Translations under genes and position numbers: made by a program
NCBI GenBank assembly: GCA_038049695.1
Contig: CP142460.1
Span: 22,757,001-22,821,000, forward strand
DNA from: Cinnamomum chago
Taxonomy: Eukaryota > Streptophyta > Magnoliopsida > Laurales > Lauraceae
Direction: 5' to 3'
DNA: 64,000 bases
Shown here: piece by piece, positions 32,991 to 43,421 of the stretch
Layout of the letters: the number at the start of each line of letters is the position of its first letter
How positions within the stretch are numbered: the stretch's first letter is position 1
Notes under the pieces: generated by a model
The model's database searches: none
The model's input: only the letters and a program-made list of their open reading frames with translations
What the model was told of the DNA's origin: nothing

Positions 32991-33189
32991 GAGTTGTAAG
33001 TTAAGAATAGGACTTATTTGTAAATCAATAAACTTCAAGGGGTATTCATGTAATTTGGAAAATTATAGGGTTTTTATAATTTTGAAAGTTTGTGAAATTA
33101 ATAAATATTAGTGGTCCCCCAACCGTATGGATGACGACAATAGTCCTTTTCCCTCTCAACTTCTTCTTTCTCTCTTCTTTTTCACTCTT
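32991..33189. other. Unassigned stretch
   Basis: AT-rich, no recognised element. Confidence 0.4.
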
Positions 33190-33790
33190 TTCTACCCTAA
33201 GGTTTTTTCTGACCTTACACCAACCAATCTAATAGTCCCTTGGTAGAGATGCAGATGATTAAAATGGCATCAATCTCAATGTGTCTAGGGCGCTCATGAA
33301 AGATGGCATCATGAACATTACAACAAAGAGGAGGTAGCCTGAGAAAGATGAATACCCATGTCAGCAAGCAACCAATGAAACCAAACGATTTCAGTATTAG
33401 TGTGAAGAAGAGCATGATATTCAGCTTCAATAGATGAGCAAGAAACAACAGACATTTTCTTACTTTTCTAGGAAAGAAGGATTCAAGAAACATACCAAAA
33501 CCATTAATAGATTTACAATCATTGATGTCCCCAGCCTAGTTAGAATTGTAGTGTGTAACAAGAGAGGGTAAATAAATTTACCTAGTGAGAGAAATCCCAT
33601 TGTTTAAGGAACCCTAGATATCTCAAACTTTCAGTAAACAATCATCGACAAGGCCAATGCACAAAGGAATAACTTAGTTTACAGATCCATCGGCTTTCAT
33701 ACCAATAAGAGAAACCACCTGCAGATTTATACGAAGTTCTTGGTCAAAGAGATACCTTCTGTCGCAACACTGCTACTAACAGAGGGAAGC
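33190..33790 (-). pseudogene. Copia RNase H fragment, minus strand
   Basis: The minus strand shows AGDINDCKSINGFGMFL, then SCSSIEAEYHALLHTNTE, FHWLLADMGIHLSQ and FHERPRHIEID, the ordered blocks of copia RNase H. Three or more frameshifts. A separate insertion from the plus-strand copia piece at 34055. Confidence 0.75.
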
Positions 33791-34054
33791 ATGCAGGGGA
33801 ATCACCTTAAAGGAGTTGATTACGCAGAAGCTTATTGATGTAAAGCCTACTTAAGGTTAAGAGTTGAATGGATGGTGTCCTTATGTCATGTATTGGACGA
33901 GATCTAAAATGAAATTAGAACTGATACGTGACTTTATGAGCAACTACTTTAACGATTATATAGCCAGCTATAATTTTTTTCCATTGTTCATTTTACTTTT
34001 GTGTGGGTAGGCATGGGGGTGGGGGTGGTTGTCATCTATTACTTTTCCTAATCA

Positions 34055-34826
34055 TTGTATATTTTAACTTTCAAGAACCAAAGACAATTGATGATCACAG
34101 GACATAGAGAGAAGAGTGGTTACTTTTTCCACCGAGGGAAAATGAGTGACAGGAAAGTCAACAGTTGTTTCAACATCATCAAGGACGATGACATAAAGAG
34201 GTATCATAGATTAGGCCGCCACTCTGTTCCAGTTCTGCGGAAGAGAGTACCTTTTTGTTGTAGGATGTTGAAAATCTTCGCTTCGATTGAGAGTCGCCTG
34301 TGTTAGCTAAAACATTGTATTATTTCCTTCACAGTTTCATTTAGTAATCAATCTTCAACAATATTTTCTTAGGCTCATAGTGACATATGAGGCTTTGTGC
34401 CCAATATTTTCAATGGATATCAATATTCTCTGAAGTTTGTAGGTGATGCTACTCATATGACATGGTTATATTGGTTACATAGCAGAGATGAACTTCCCAA
34501 TTTTCATAATTTTCTTATATAGGTTCAAAATCAATTTCATTCTAGTGTTAATTTTGTAATTAAAAATGTTTGCGAATATCTATCTCATGAGTTTTTGTTA
34601 TATTTGAAGGAAAATGGAATTGAGTCTTAGACTACTTGTTCCCATACCCCTCAACTAAGTGGAGTTGCAGAAGGGAAAAATATGCATTTCCTTGAGGTAA
34701 CAAGATCTATTTTAATTGATATGAATGTTCCTATAGCAAATTGGTATGATGCAGTTCTTACCTGATGTTATTTAATCAATCACATGTTAAGTAATATTTT
34801 AAATGGTAAATCACCCGTTAATCAAT
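34055..34826 (+). pseudogene. Copia GAG-pre-integrase and integrase, first part
   Basis: YHRLGRHSVPVLRKRVP (pre-integrase HRLGH-like) is followed by integrase core remains CPYTPQLSGVAEGKNMHF and RSILIDMNVPIANWYDAV, then CYLINHMLSN and GKSPVNQ. The frame is broken by stops. It is cut by the solo LTR at 34827 and resumes at 35158. Confidence 0.78.
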
Positions 34827-35157
34827 TGATGCAGATCGACCTCAGACCACATGTGTAGGGCCCACATAGATTTAGGGATTTATTTTTATGTCAATAGTTT
34901 CTAATTTTATTGTAATTAGGATAAGATTCTAGTTTCCTAGTTCAAGTAGGTTTCTTAGGGCTTAAGTTATCTTTCTTATTTGTATGGCACTGTAGTAAAG
35001 AATTATTCAATTGTTGATTAATGAAATTGGGTTTTCCCATTGAGGTGCGTCCTCGTTTATTATCTCTGCGGAAATTGATTGTGTCTTCGGACACATGCTT
35101 CGGCACCCATTGTGCTTTTAGAACTTTCCATGCAAGCCCTAACCTAGGTTTGCATCA
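34827..35157 (-). mobile_element. Solo LTR of the B-type family
   Basis: 331 bp, flanked by a perfect duplication TCAAT (34822-34826 and 35158-35162). Its LTR sequence is that of element B (GTGGGCCCTACACATGTGGC-like start, CACCCATTGTGCTTTTAG). No internal region remains; it arose by LTR-LTR recombination. Read in plus sense it runs from TGATGCAGATCGACC to GGTTTGCATCA, the same sense as the minus-strand LTRs of B read from their U3, so here it lies on the plus strand relative to B. Confidence 0.85.
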
Positions 35158-35460
35158 TCAATTCTCTACCCTTTACGCTCTATGTGAAAACATTGCATGT
35201 TTATGGACATGTATGTTACCTTCACAATTTTGACCCACATCTTACAAATTGAAGTTTTCAAATTGGTCAATAAAATGTCTTTCTAGGGTATTCTTCCTCT
35301 GAAAATTGATACAAATGTTACGATCCAATTAAGTTGTAGATATGTGTCTATGGATGTTCATATCCATAACGATACTAGTTACTTTACTTCAATTGAAGCA
35401 GGATATTTCCAATTTTGTACTCCCACTTAGCGGATGGTCTCGATTTCATGGAGCTTGTCT
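35158..35460 (+). pseudogene. Copia integrase, end part
   Basis: After the solo LTR the plus strand continues LYPLRSMCENIACLW, then YKLKFSNWSIKCLFLGYSSS and MDVHIHNDTSYFTS, matching the copia KxxFLGY..K.YRC and MDVTFHE blocks. Removing the LTR and one TSD copy reconnects it with 34826. Confidence 0.7.
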
Positions 35461-35521
35461 TGTGATTGATCAGGTACTCGATTATTTTGGATTAATTTTA
35501 TTGATCAAAGGGCCTATTGAT

Positions 35522-37728
35522 TGTAATACCCCAGGGTCCCCATGTTAGGATTTTGGATATTTAAATTTTTATTTATTTAATTCCTTGATTTTCTTGATTT
35601 TAAATTTGAATATTTGATTTTTCAGAATATATAATTTGTATTGTGATTATATAAAGAATTAATAATTTGGGTGATTGCTATGATGGTTGTGAATATTAAA
35701 ATTACAATCTTGCGTGCGCCCATGAGAATTTGGTTACACAATTAATGTAATGTAAGGTTTTTCAGTGGATACCACCTATGGCTTGGGACCTCAGTGGATT
35801 GACCCATGTTTTATAGATCTGGGGAGGAACCTCTGAGGGACCCCACATCATTGGTTATATCATCTAAATAGATTAACAGATTAAGACTGATTTTTAATGA
35901 TCTTGGTAGGGCCCAGTAGGTGTGAACTAATAGGATATAGTTAAAATACACAAGTTATGGGACCTATGACTTGTGAGGAGAAGATTGACTTTTAGCTCCA
36001 TTCCCCATCTGCTACCCTAATTTCTCATATTCCCTCTTTTATTCTCCTACAGAATTACTCTTGCATCTCTTTCTCTTAGAAAACCCAAACCCTAGAGCTC
36101 TAGACAAGAAACTAGAAGAAAAGCAAGGAGGAGGAGAATGCTTGCGGATCCATGATACTTTGAAAGCTTGCGGATCCATGATACTTTTTGATGACCTGTA
36201 TCCATCCCCAGGATTAATAAAGCAACTCGAGCTTATTCAAGGTGAGTAGATATTCAGATCTACTTGCGTGCATTGATATTTTTCATAGTTATGTGATCTT
36301 AGGAACCCTATTATGCTGAGATCTATGGCTAGATGATCAAAACATGGTGAGGAAGAGGATATCAGTAATTCTTTGATGGATGAATGGACCAATGGGACCT
36401 TACCCTTTGGCCGAACTCCACTAGAGAGGAGTTGGGTCTTGGCCGAACCACAAACTTGGGTTTCTGGGGTTGACTGAACACTAGTTATGGGTTTTTGGGC
36501 TGGCCGAACACTCTATGTGGGTTTTGGCCAAGTCTGCCCTCTTCATTTGCATGATTTCTTGTTGAACCCTTTCTATTACATGTTTATTTATAATTTGATG
36601 CTTGATTTCTCATACAATTGTGAATTTCTAATTGATTATTATCATTTAGTTGTCCATGTTATGGTGTTGGCATGTTTGAATTACGTGTTTGTAAATATGT
36701 GACTTCTTTTTATGCGATTTGATGTGTATCTGATGGTTTATGTTGTAATTTTAGATGATGCCTCAAACCAATATAGGAATTGTTATGGGACTAACTTTAT
36801 ACAAAATTGAAACCAATATTGATTCAGATGGGGGCAGAATAAACAGTTTGTGTTAAGGACTAGTTGCAGGAACCAATCCCTTATGGATATTGAGAATGAC
36901 CACAGAATCATCCTTTGAATCAGAAGATATCATTTCCCCCTGTACACAGTGACTATGATAAAACTGGAAGGATTAGATTCACGTTCCCATACAAAGGCCC
37001 TTAAATTCATAAGATCTACTGACTTGCAGTCAGTCATGGGAGAACCCGATTCTCTCGGTACTGCCTCGACGACCTTGGACCTTTGGGTCACATCATTTAT
37101 GTGCACAAATGAATTGAAAGGTAACCCTGACCGGTCTTGTACCCTTGTGCAAGGTCCCTGTTGGCATGTGCTATTAGGTGGTTAGGCTGCTCTCATTAGG
37201 TTTGACTTTGTTTCACGTTGCACGGATTATATTGAAACCCTGTTAATTGAACTTTATATGTTGGAAGCTATTTTGTGTAACCATGTGTTGTATAAAGTGT
37301 ATGTATACAAAATTACAAATAGATTGGAATATTTATTCACTCAGTTATATTGATCCTAGTTTGCCCCTAGCAGGTGACCATAATCTTACTATGGATAATG
37401 ATTTGGCTGACCAAGAAGCTAAAAGATTTGGCTTGCGCGAATGAGAGGCGAAATCCAAATAGTTTGAAAATAGCCTCGTAGGATTTAGTGTCATTTATCT
37501 ATTTTGGCTATTTGTAGACTTGATAGTTGGATTTGTCTTGGACACTATTTAGTTGTGCTTAGCTTATTATTTCTCTCCTTGAACAGATTGTTAGTTTTAA
37601 GTTTCAAACTTATTAAATTAAATGCCCTGAAATTCTGTTTACATTTGACTTGATTTATGATGGTGTGATGAGAGATGCAAATTACTCACGACGCGGAATT
37701 CGCGGTCCCTGGTTTTCGGGTCATTACA
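35522..37728. mobile_element. Solo LTR, chromovirus-type (2207 bp)
   Basis: Starts TGTAATACCCCAGGGTCC and ends GGTTTTCGGGTCATTACA, inverted ends typical of long Tekay/Del-like LTRs. The flanks are TTGAT and CTGAC, which agree only in TGA, so a duplication is possible but not shown. Non-coding throughout. Confidence 0.65.
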
Positions 37729-37883
37729 CTGACCCATCTAAATCGGGGCACAATCAAGAATAAGAACCCAAATCTAAAACTGGATGGGCCTAATATGGAT
37801 TTCAAATTATGACACAAATATGTTGAATTTAATGGGGACCCAAATCTAACCCAATTGAGTCCTAACCAGGCTCATGATGGACA

Positions 37884-39544
37884 TATTAGTTTGTATGGTC
37901 TCAATCCATCAGATGATGCAATAAATTTATTAATTTCTTTATTTATCAATAAAATCATGCTTTCCTTTCATGAGATGAATGGTGTTTTATTACTCAAGTC
38001 AATGCACATAACCAATACATATGACATGATAGTTCATAAGATGAACCGGTCCCATTAGTATATTAAATGTGATATATGTGTATGGATGAGATCCACATAC
38101 GGGAGACATGTGTCGCAAATCTTATACTTAAATATCTTCACAACCAGTGATGAGACTGGACATCTCATCTAATAAGGTTGCAGCACTTTGATCACAATGA
38201 GATAGTGTGATTTGTCTCGATCATCAGAATGAAAGATTCTGGATCATGGTGCTAATACATTGGATGTATTGAAGGACCATGAGAAGAACCTTATGAAATA
38301 TTGTCTTAACTTGAAGGTCTGCTCTCATAATTCCCTAGCAATAGGCTCTCAATCATGAGACATTGATGAACTCAAGTTTTTGTCTATTCACTTGCTTTTG
38401 AGTCACCAATGAGTAAGGCTAACTGTAAGTCAACATCTCGGTGTCTTGGGCACGTGGTAGTAGGACTGTGGGAACATGTGATAATGGAATCTATCTATAT
38501 TATCCCCTTGTGCTAATTCATAGATTTATCATTAGTAAGTGCACACCCATCTCAATTAAGAGTTAATTGGATGGTACTGATGATTACTAGAATTAATTGG
38601 GTCTCAAGGATAATAAGATATGGATCCAATTTGGTGGACAGGGCCAATTGATCCATGGATATTGATAGAGGGGCCTACTTGTGGTGATTGGGAAGTTTAG
38701 GGTCTTATTTGTAATTTATTCCTAAGACTGGAGTACAATTGCATTTATATAGTGGAGTTATTTGCAATTAACTATGGGCCCGGATTGCACATGAGATGTG
38801 GGGTTGTAGTGTCCCAGTTGGAGTCAGCTTTCTATGGAATCCCTAGTGGTCCCTACGCTAGCCCAAGTTATTAGAAAGTTACTAATTCTACTTGAACTCT
38901 AAATAAAGGAATTAGAAAGTTACTATTTCTATTTGAAGTGAGACTTCTAATAGTGGTAATAGTAGGAAGAGAATGTTACTAATTATTGTGGAAGTAAGAC
39001 TTCTATTTCAATTAGTAAAAGAGGAGGATTGCCAAACTATATATAGGGGTGCAAAGGGGGCTGGACGTCCACCTTGGAATTCACGCCCAGCCCTCTCTAG
39101 TGCAAGAGTTGCACATCTTCTCCTTTTTCTTTAGTTTATATTCTGGATTCCTTTAGAGCTTCTAGTTGTTTTCTTTAGGAGATCCCACCCATCTCCTTTA
39201 GAGAAGAGATCTGATACGAGAGATAGCGTGGAAGACTAAAAGGTCTTGAAGATCCTAAATTTGCTACAAAGAAAGAATTTCTTCATCTAGTAAGTTTTCT
39301 TCTCCATTAGAGCACAACAGAGCTCCAAAGGTATAATCTACTTCCTTGTATCTTGTAGATTTTGTGATTGCTCGATTGTTACTGGCTTCTATCTTTTAGA
39401 TAGAATTTATTGCTGTACATGGTTGATGAGATTGAGGGATTAGATCCTGAATGTGGTTTAGGGCCTTATGGGTACTTAATCCCTAAGTCAAGTGGGTCAA
39501 AAAAGTTTTGAAAACCTATCCACGAGGCCCACCTACTTCCACCA
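37884..39544 (+). mobile_element. Copia-type solo LTR (1661 bp)
   Basis: Flanked by a perfect duplication GGACA (37879-37883 and 39545-39549). It aligns along its length with the solo LTR at 56050-57495. The first dinucleotide is TA where the sister copy has TG; the 3' CA is retained. A TATATATA box lies at about 39037-39045 in plus sense. Confidence 0.85.
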
Positions 39545-40810
39545 GGACATGTAGGGTTGGCCCTTATGTGCACCTCTTTGATTGGCTCTACAGGCTCAAA
39601 ACATGGGCCAACAGCCCATATGATGTAGGACGGCCAATAACTTAACACACAAGCAAGATGGAATTTGGAAATTGTCCAAAGAAAGATCCTAGAATGGGGA
39701 AGCTTTCTAATTTTTAGGAGGCAAGTTTAAAAGAAGAAAGTGGAGAGAAAATCTCTCCCATATGGGTATCCAAATTCAAATTTGAATTTACTTTAAAAAC
39801 TTTCTATTCAATTCCTTCGTACTTAAGTTGTTAGGTTATGTACGTACTTTTATTTAGCAATCTTTCTTAAGTAGTTTAATAGGATGGATGGCTAAGATTA
39901 GAAATAGATTACATTTCTTTTTGTGTGAGAACATTATAAAAGTAAGGATGTGTCAGACACATCCAACCTAGGTTGGGATTTTGTCACTTTAATTCAACAG
40001 AATCTTTTTTTTTTTTTTTTTCATTTCTCTCCCTTCTCCATTGGTTTGAGCATTTCATTTTTTCTGTCGGAGTAGCCTTAACAAAACCGAAATATTATTG
40101 AGAAACTTCCAAAAAATCTCCATGCATCTCTATAAATCTGAACGAATCAGGGGCATAGACCTCTTGATATCATCCTTCTTACGACCTGTAGACAAGAATC
40201 CTAGTGTATGACATCTTCCAGCAACAACCTCCTTAGTTAATTAGTGGCAAAAGGAGAAGTTTATTTTCTGGATTTACAGTTTTTTCGTTTTTGTAGAAAG
40301 CCAGTAATTCTGGGAAATATTGAAAAAGAAAAATAGAAAAGAATAGGTAAATTGAGAAGACAAAGAAAGGGATTTTTTGGTCATCCCACTTGGGGGGGTA
40401 AGCAGCATCCTCATGTATTAATACTTAAAAAATATATAAATTTCCAGTATTTACCAAAAAAAAAAACCCATAATTTTCTCCTTTTTCAAAAAAGCCCCTG
40501 AAATACAAAAATTTGAATAAAACCCCATGAAACTAAGAAATTGACTTGTAACTGCTTGGAAGAGGAGAGAATTGATTTAAGAGGGCCAAAAGAGATTGGA
40601 TGAGAGAAAATAAGATGAGAAGGCATATAGGACAATGGTGCTCACACCATGTCAGTGTGAGCACAATTTTAGATAACTACAATCATCCACCAATATAATA
40701 TCAATCTTATTTAACAATGCAGCTTAACAAATTACAACTGTGGCCTCAATTAAAACCTAAATTAGCGGTATGTAGAGGATAGAAAAAGAAATACATACAT
40801 GACCTGAATG
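39545..40810. other. Unassigned LTR-like stretch
   Basis: TGATGTAGGACGGCCAATAA at about 39620, a TATAAAAG box near 39936 and a T-run at 40003-40020 suggest a further LTR, but no second end or duplication was found. No gene. Confidence 0.35.
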
Positions 40811-41141
40811 CATTGTACTCCTAAAAGGGCCAATTTGGCAATTTAATATTAAAGTAAAAGTGGTGTAAAGTATCAAATCAAGAGAGAGCATAAAATATAA
40901 GTGGGTTATGATGGTATTTTGTCTTTAGTGGATTGGAAGGGAATCTTTTTTACTTTTTGTGTAAAAAGTGGGTGTTTTTTTGTCATTTAGTGGAGAAAGG
41001 AGATTGCTTTTTGAACTTTTTTTTTTTTTTTTGAAAAAGGAGGGAATTTGGAAGATGTGTACTTTTGATGTGACCCCTTGTGTAAAAAATGGAGGCTTTA
41101 CATTACTTTTACTAACCTAGTAAATTGCCAAACGGGCCCTA
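40811..41141. mobile_element. MITE M2, inverted relative to M1
   Basis: Starts AGGGCCAATTTGGCAATTTAA and ends TTAAATTGCCAAACGGGCCCT-like sequence, about 330 bp. The interior (ATATAAGTGGGTTATGATGG, TTTAGTGGAGAAAGGAG) is the reverse complement of M1. The flanks share TAA/TAAA, so a 3-bp TAA duplication is possible. Confidence 0.6.
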
Positions 41142-41590
41142 AAGTATTACACTACTCCACAACGTATTAAAATAAGGAACTTCCTTTGTGGGGCCCAGCT
41201 AAATTCATCCCAATCATCAAGGGGAGGGAGATGAGTAAGGCTACTTGCAGATTAGGTTTACACCAACTGGTCCCAATTAACCCTTGCTTTAGGTGCCTCA
41301 AAGTTTTAACCTGGCATGTTCTTGTGATAATCCAGCAGTAGACATCATTCCCATGAGCGTCACATTGGAGTGAGTAGGAATACATAGGGTAGGTGTAAAG
41401 GCGAAAAAATACATAGGGTAGGTGTACACAATGGTCTGGATTCATCAAAGGTGTGCCCCATTAGAACTTCCTTTTGCTAAAATAACAAACCATTTTCTTC
41501 TTGAAAACCCTCCATTCAAGCTTACGTAACTTTATACATACATTATACGTAAATGTAGATGGTGATAAAGAGTAGGAAGCCATGCCTTAC
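41142..41590 (-). other. Start of the 24.8-kb intron of the hydrolase gene
   Basis: Contains the GTAAGG donor at 41590 and otherwise no recognised element or exon. Confidence 0.55.
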
Positions 41591-41691
41591 ATGTAGTGTA
41601 AGCGTTCAAAACCAGTACTAGATCCTAAACCTGAAAGACCAAGAGTTTGCAATCCCCTAGGGGTCAGTATGCCTCCAGATGGAAGCAGCAC
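41591..41691 (-). CDS. Proline iminopeptidase-like exon, middle
   Basis: A 101-bp exon beginning GTGCTGCTTCC after acceptor TCTGCGCAG and ending in CACTACAT before donor GTAAGG. It encodes VLLPSGGILTPRGLQTLG followed by LSGLGSSTGFERLHY and the first two bases of a Met codon (phase 2). The LPSGGxLTPxGLQ and STGFERLHYMFE blocks are characteristic of the same hydrolase family, so it continues directly from the preceding exon. No stops are present. The following intron holds most of the transposon nest in the centre of the window. Confidence 0.83.
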
Positions 41692-41781
41692 CTGCGCAGA
41701 AGGATAAAGTTAGGGAAATAACAAAGTAGTCAACAACACAAGGGGATTTCTGAGAGGCCATGATAAAGAATGAAGACTTGC
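41692..41781 (-). other. GC-AG intron (90 bp)
   Basis: The donor is AAG|GCAAGT and the acceptor TCTGCGCAG. This is the standard form of the rare GC-AG intron class, with a strong consensus around the donor. Splicing here joins EVEGGK to VLLPSGG, matching the family. Using the nearest GT instead would leave extra residues that break the family alignment. Confidence 0.75.
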
Positions 41782-42018
41782 CTTGCCTCCTTCAACTTCT
41801 GTCAAGTGATTTACAACTTCACGAACAACTTCAATGTCCTGAGGAAATCTTTTGTAGTACTTCTCATTCTGATGCAGGATTTGTTCAAAGCACGCTCTAT
41901 ACACTAGATCAGCAGTGCAACCTTTTCCAATTGGTGGTAGCCCTCCAGTTATGAGGGCACATTTCAAGCCTTTTGGGGCTAAACTCAAATAGGTAACCAC
42001 ACAAAAACCACCATAGCT
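41782..42018 (-). CDS. Proline iminopeptidase-like exon with nucleophile elbow
   Basis: A 237-bp exon of 79 codons, phase 0 at both ends, without stops. Its first codon is the AGC serine of the motif SYGGF, which in this alpha/beta-hydrolase family follows GQ to form the nucleophile elbow GxSxGG, so the catalytic serine sits exactly at the exon edge. Further family blocks are TYLSLAPKGL, ITGGLPPIGKGCTAD, YRACFEQ and NEKYYKRFPQD. The acceptor is a pyrimidine-rich TTTTTGTGTAG just above 42018. The donor at 41781 reads AAG followed by GCAAGT, a GC-type donor. Substitutions relative to the family are conservative, which fits purifying selection rather than decay. This is the best-preserved coding sequence in the window apart from the gypsy integrase. 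Confidence 0.85.
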
Positions 42019-42295
42019 CTACACAAAAAGACGAACAAGTAGTGAATTAGTCATAACTGTAAGCAGTAAAACCACATTGAAGTTCCAACATACATAAACA
42101 GAACCTTATAATAAGTGGAAACCGACTGGTTACAATTTTGTGTGGTGCATGTCTTTTCTCATTAGTCAGAATGTAGTTTTGCCTATTTAGGTGCATGGTT
42201 GTTTGGCCCTCACATACATTGACCCTAGAACCACTCACCTACTGGCAGAATACCTTAACAACCATATTGCTAATCCAATGGTTGGTTTATAAGGT
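42019..42295 (-). other. Intron end upstream of the nucleophile exon
   Basis: Holds the acceptor TTTTTGTGTAG at 42019-42029 (minus strand). No further hydrolase exon recognised. Confidence 0.5.
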
Positions 42296-42819
42296 GTGTT
42301 TTATGGGAGGGAGAGTGGACTTGATACCAGGGTAGAAGAAGAGGTAGTTTCCAGATGTGACGATTCGATATCAGCATTATCAACAATTAGCCGGAGGATA
42401 CACGTGGAGTGGAGTTCGAGATTCTCCTATTATGGTAAGGTTGTTGATGCATATATTCCAGCTTCTAATAGAAGAGGCATGGGCAAATGCTTCAATTTCG
42501 TCCGATTCAGGGATGAGAAGATAGCTAAGAAATCTGTAGAAGCATTGAATGGCAGCAGTCTTTAGGAGAAGAGACTGGTAGTTAAAATTGCTTCTTTTGG
42601 GGTGGTCAGTGAGAAGAGTTAAGTTAGAGAATATGAGGAACTGGGGTCTGGTTAAACTGCGATTGAAGCATCTCAAGTCCGGCTCAGAGGTCGCAGGAGA
42701 GAAAAGAGTTCCTATTCTCCTTTGGTTCAAGGCCATTCTATTCTATAGTCGCGGAGGAAAAAAAAATGTCCTCCACGGATGTAACCAAGATGCAAGTCCA
42801 ATAAAAATATGGAGCTTTG
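42296..42819 (+). pseudogene. LINE ORF1-like remnant with RRM, left part
   Basis: Encodes FSYYGKVVDAYIPASNRRGM, GKCFNFVRFRDEKIAKKSVE and ALNGSSL, an RRM with RNP1 (KCFNFVRF). Frameshifts follow. This RRM is typical of plant LINE ORF1. It is cut at 42819 by the composite element and probably resumes at 47446. Confidence 0.5.
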
Positions 42820-43206
42820 TGATGCAGCCAAGATCCACGATCAAATAATAGATCAATCTCCCGAAGGATGGATCGAATCCAAAGATGGATTCAAGCCACT
42901 AGGCGACCTCACAAGAGGAGAAAACACCATACCTGAAGAGAAAACTCTCATAACTCAAAAGATTAATTAACAATAAGCATGTCTATTACAATGAGGCCTA
43001 ACATCCTTTTATAAAGGAGTTGGCTTGATCTCTAAGCAACTATATTTCCTAATATATGAATCATATCTAAAATAAAAAGGAAACCAACTAATATTAATCA
43101 TAAACAAACCAAACTACTAAATAATATTTCCTAACTAAATGGATGTCCCCTTGGGCCGGTGGACTGAACCCAATGGGTTCGCCGACCTATAGTCTGGCTT
43201 GCATCA
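42820..43206 (-). repeat. Composite element, left LTR
   Basis: 387 bp; plus sense TGATGCAGCCAAGATCCACG to GGCTTGCATCA. The minus-strand purine tract AAGCAGGGGAGAAT lies at 43220-43207. TATAAAAGG on the minus strand is near 43016. Confidence 0.85.
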
Positions 43207-43421
43207 ATTCTCCCCTGCTTGAAAAAACTCGACTCCGGCGAGTTGATAGCTTGATAAAAAGGGAGAGAATTCAACCACAAATTCTGAAAATGTCCGCCTA
43301 GGTCGAAAATCAATCGCACAAACGTCTGTTTCTTCTTTTGATCTGCATTCTCATAAGATGGCTTGGAAGTTTGATGCAATCTTTTACTCCATTGAGAGGT
43401 AGATGAGAGGTTTTGCTTCTG
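43131..43421 (-). pseudogene. Shared gag tail fused to chromodomain end (E5)
   Basis: One open frame joins FVRLIFDLGGHFQNLW, the gag tail of element A, to YQAINSPESSFFKQGRIDAS, the residues that end the chromovirus polyprotein at 47000-47060. The purine tract and LTR start are embedded in the last codons. Confidence 0.72.

Larger units (their letters stand above)
16728..42018 (-). other. Partial proline iminopeptidase-like gene with giant introns (gene span visible in window)
   Basis: Three minus-strand exons at 42018-41782, 41691-41591 and 16800-16728 encode consecutive blocks of one protein family: plant alpha/beta hydrolases annotated as proline iminopeptidase (prolyl aminopeptidase), which remove N-terminal proline from peptides. 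The order along the strand matches the family, every exon is free of stops, each junction has usable splice signals, and the phases agree (0 at the first junction; 2 at the second, where AT joins G to make Met). The intron between the last two exons would be 24,790 bp. I found no exon upstream of 42018 or downstream of 16728, so the N- and C-terminal parts should lie outside the window or are lost. The family assignment is from motif recognition and known family order. A duplicated or decayed gene fragment is the main alternative. Confidence 0.72.

Noticed and set aside
35517..37733. Target duplication for the 2.2-kb solo LTR
   Set aside because: TTGAT and CTGAC share only three bases; recorded as unproven.
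40790..40815. Minus-strand EY-MHSG-like codons resembling the C-terminal motif of the hydrolase family
   Set aside because: It needs a one-base indel, lies upstream of the 16800 exon in gene order, and has no splice sites; most likely chance.
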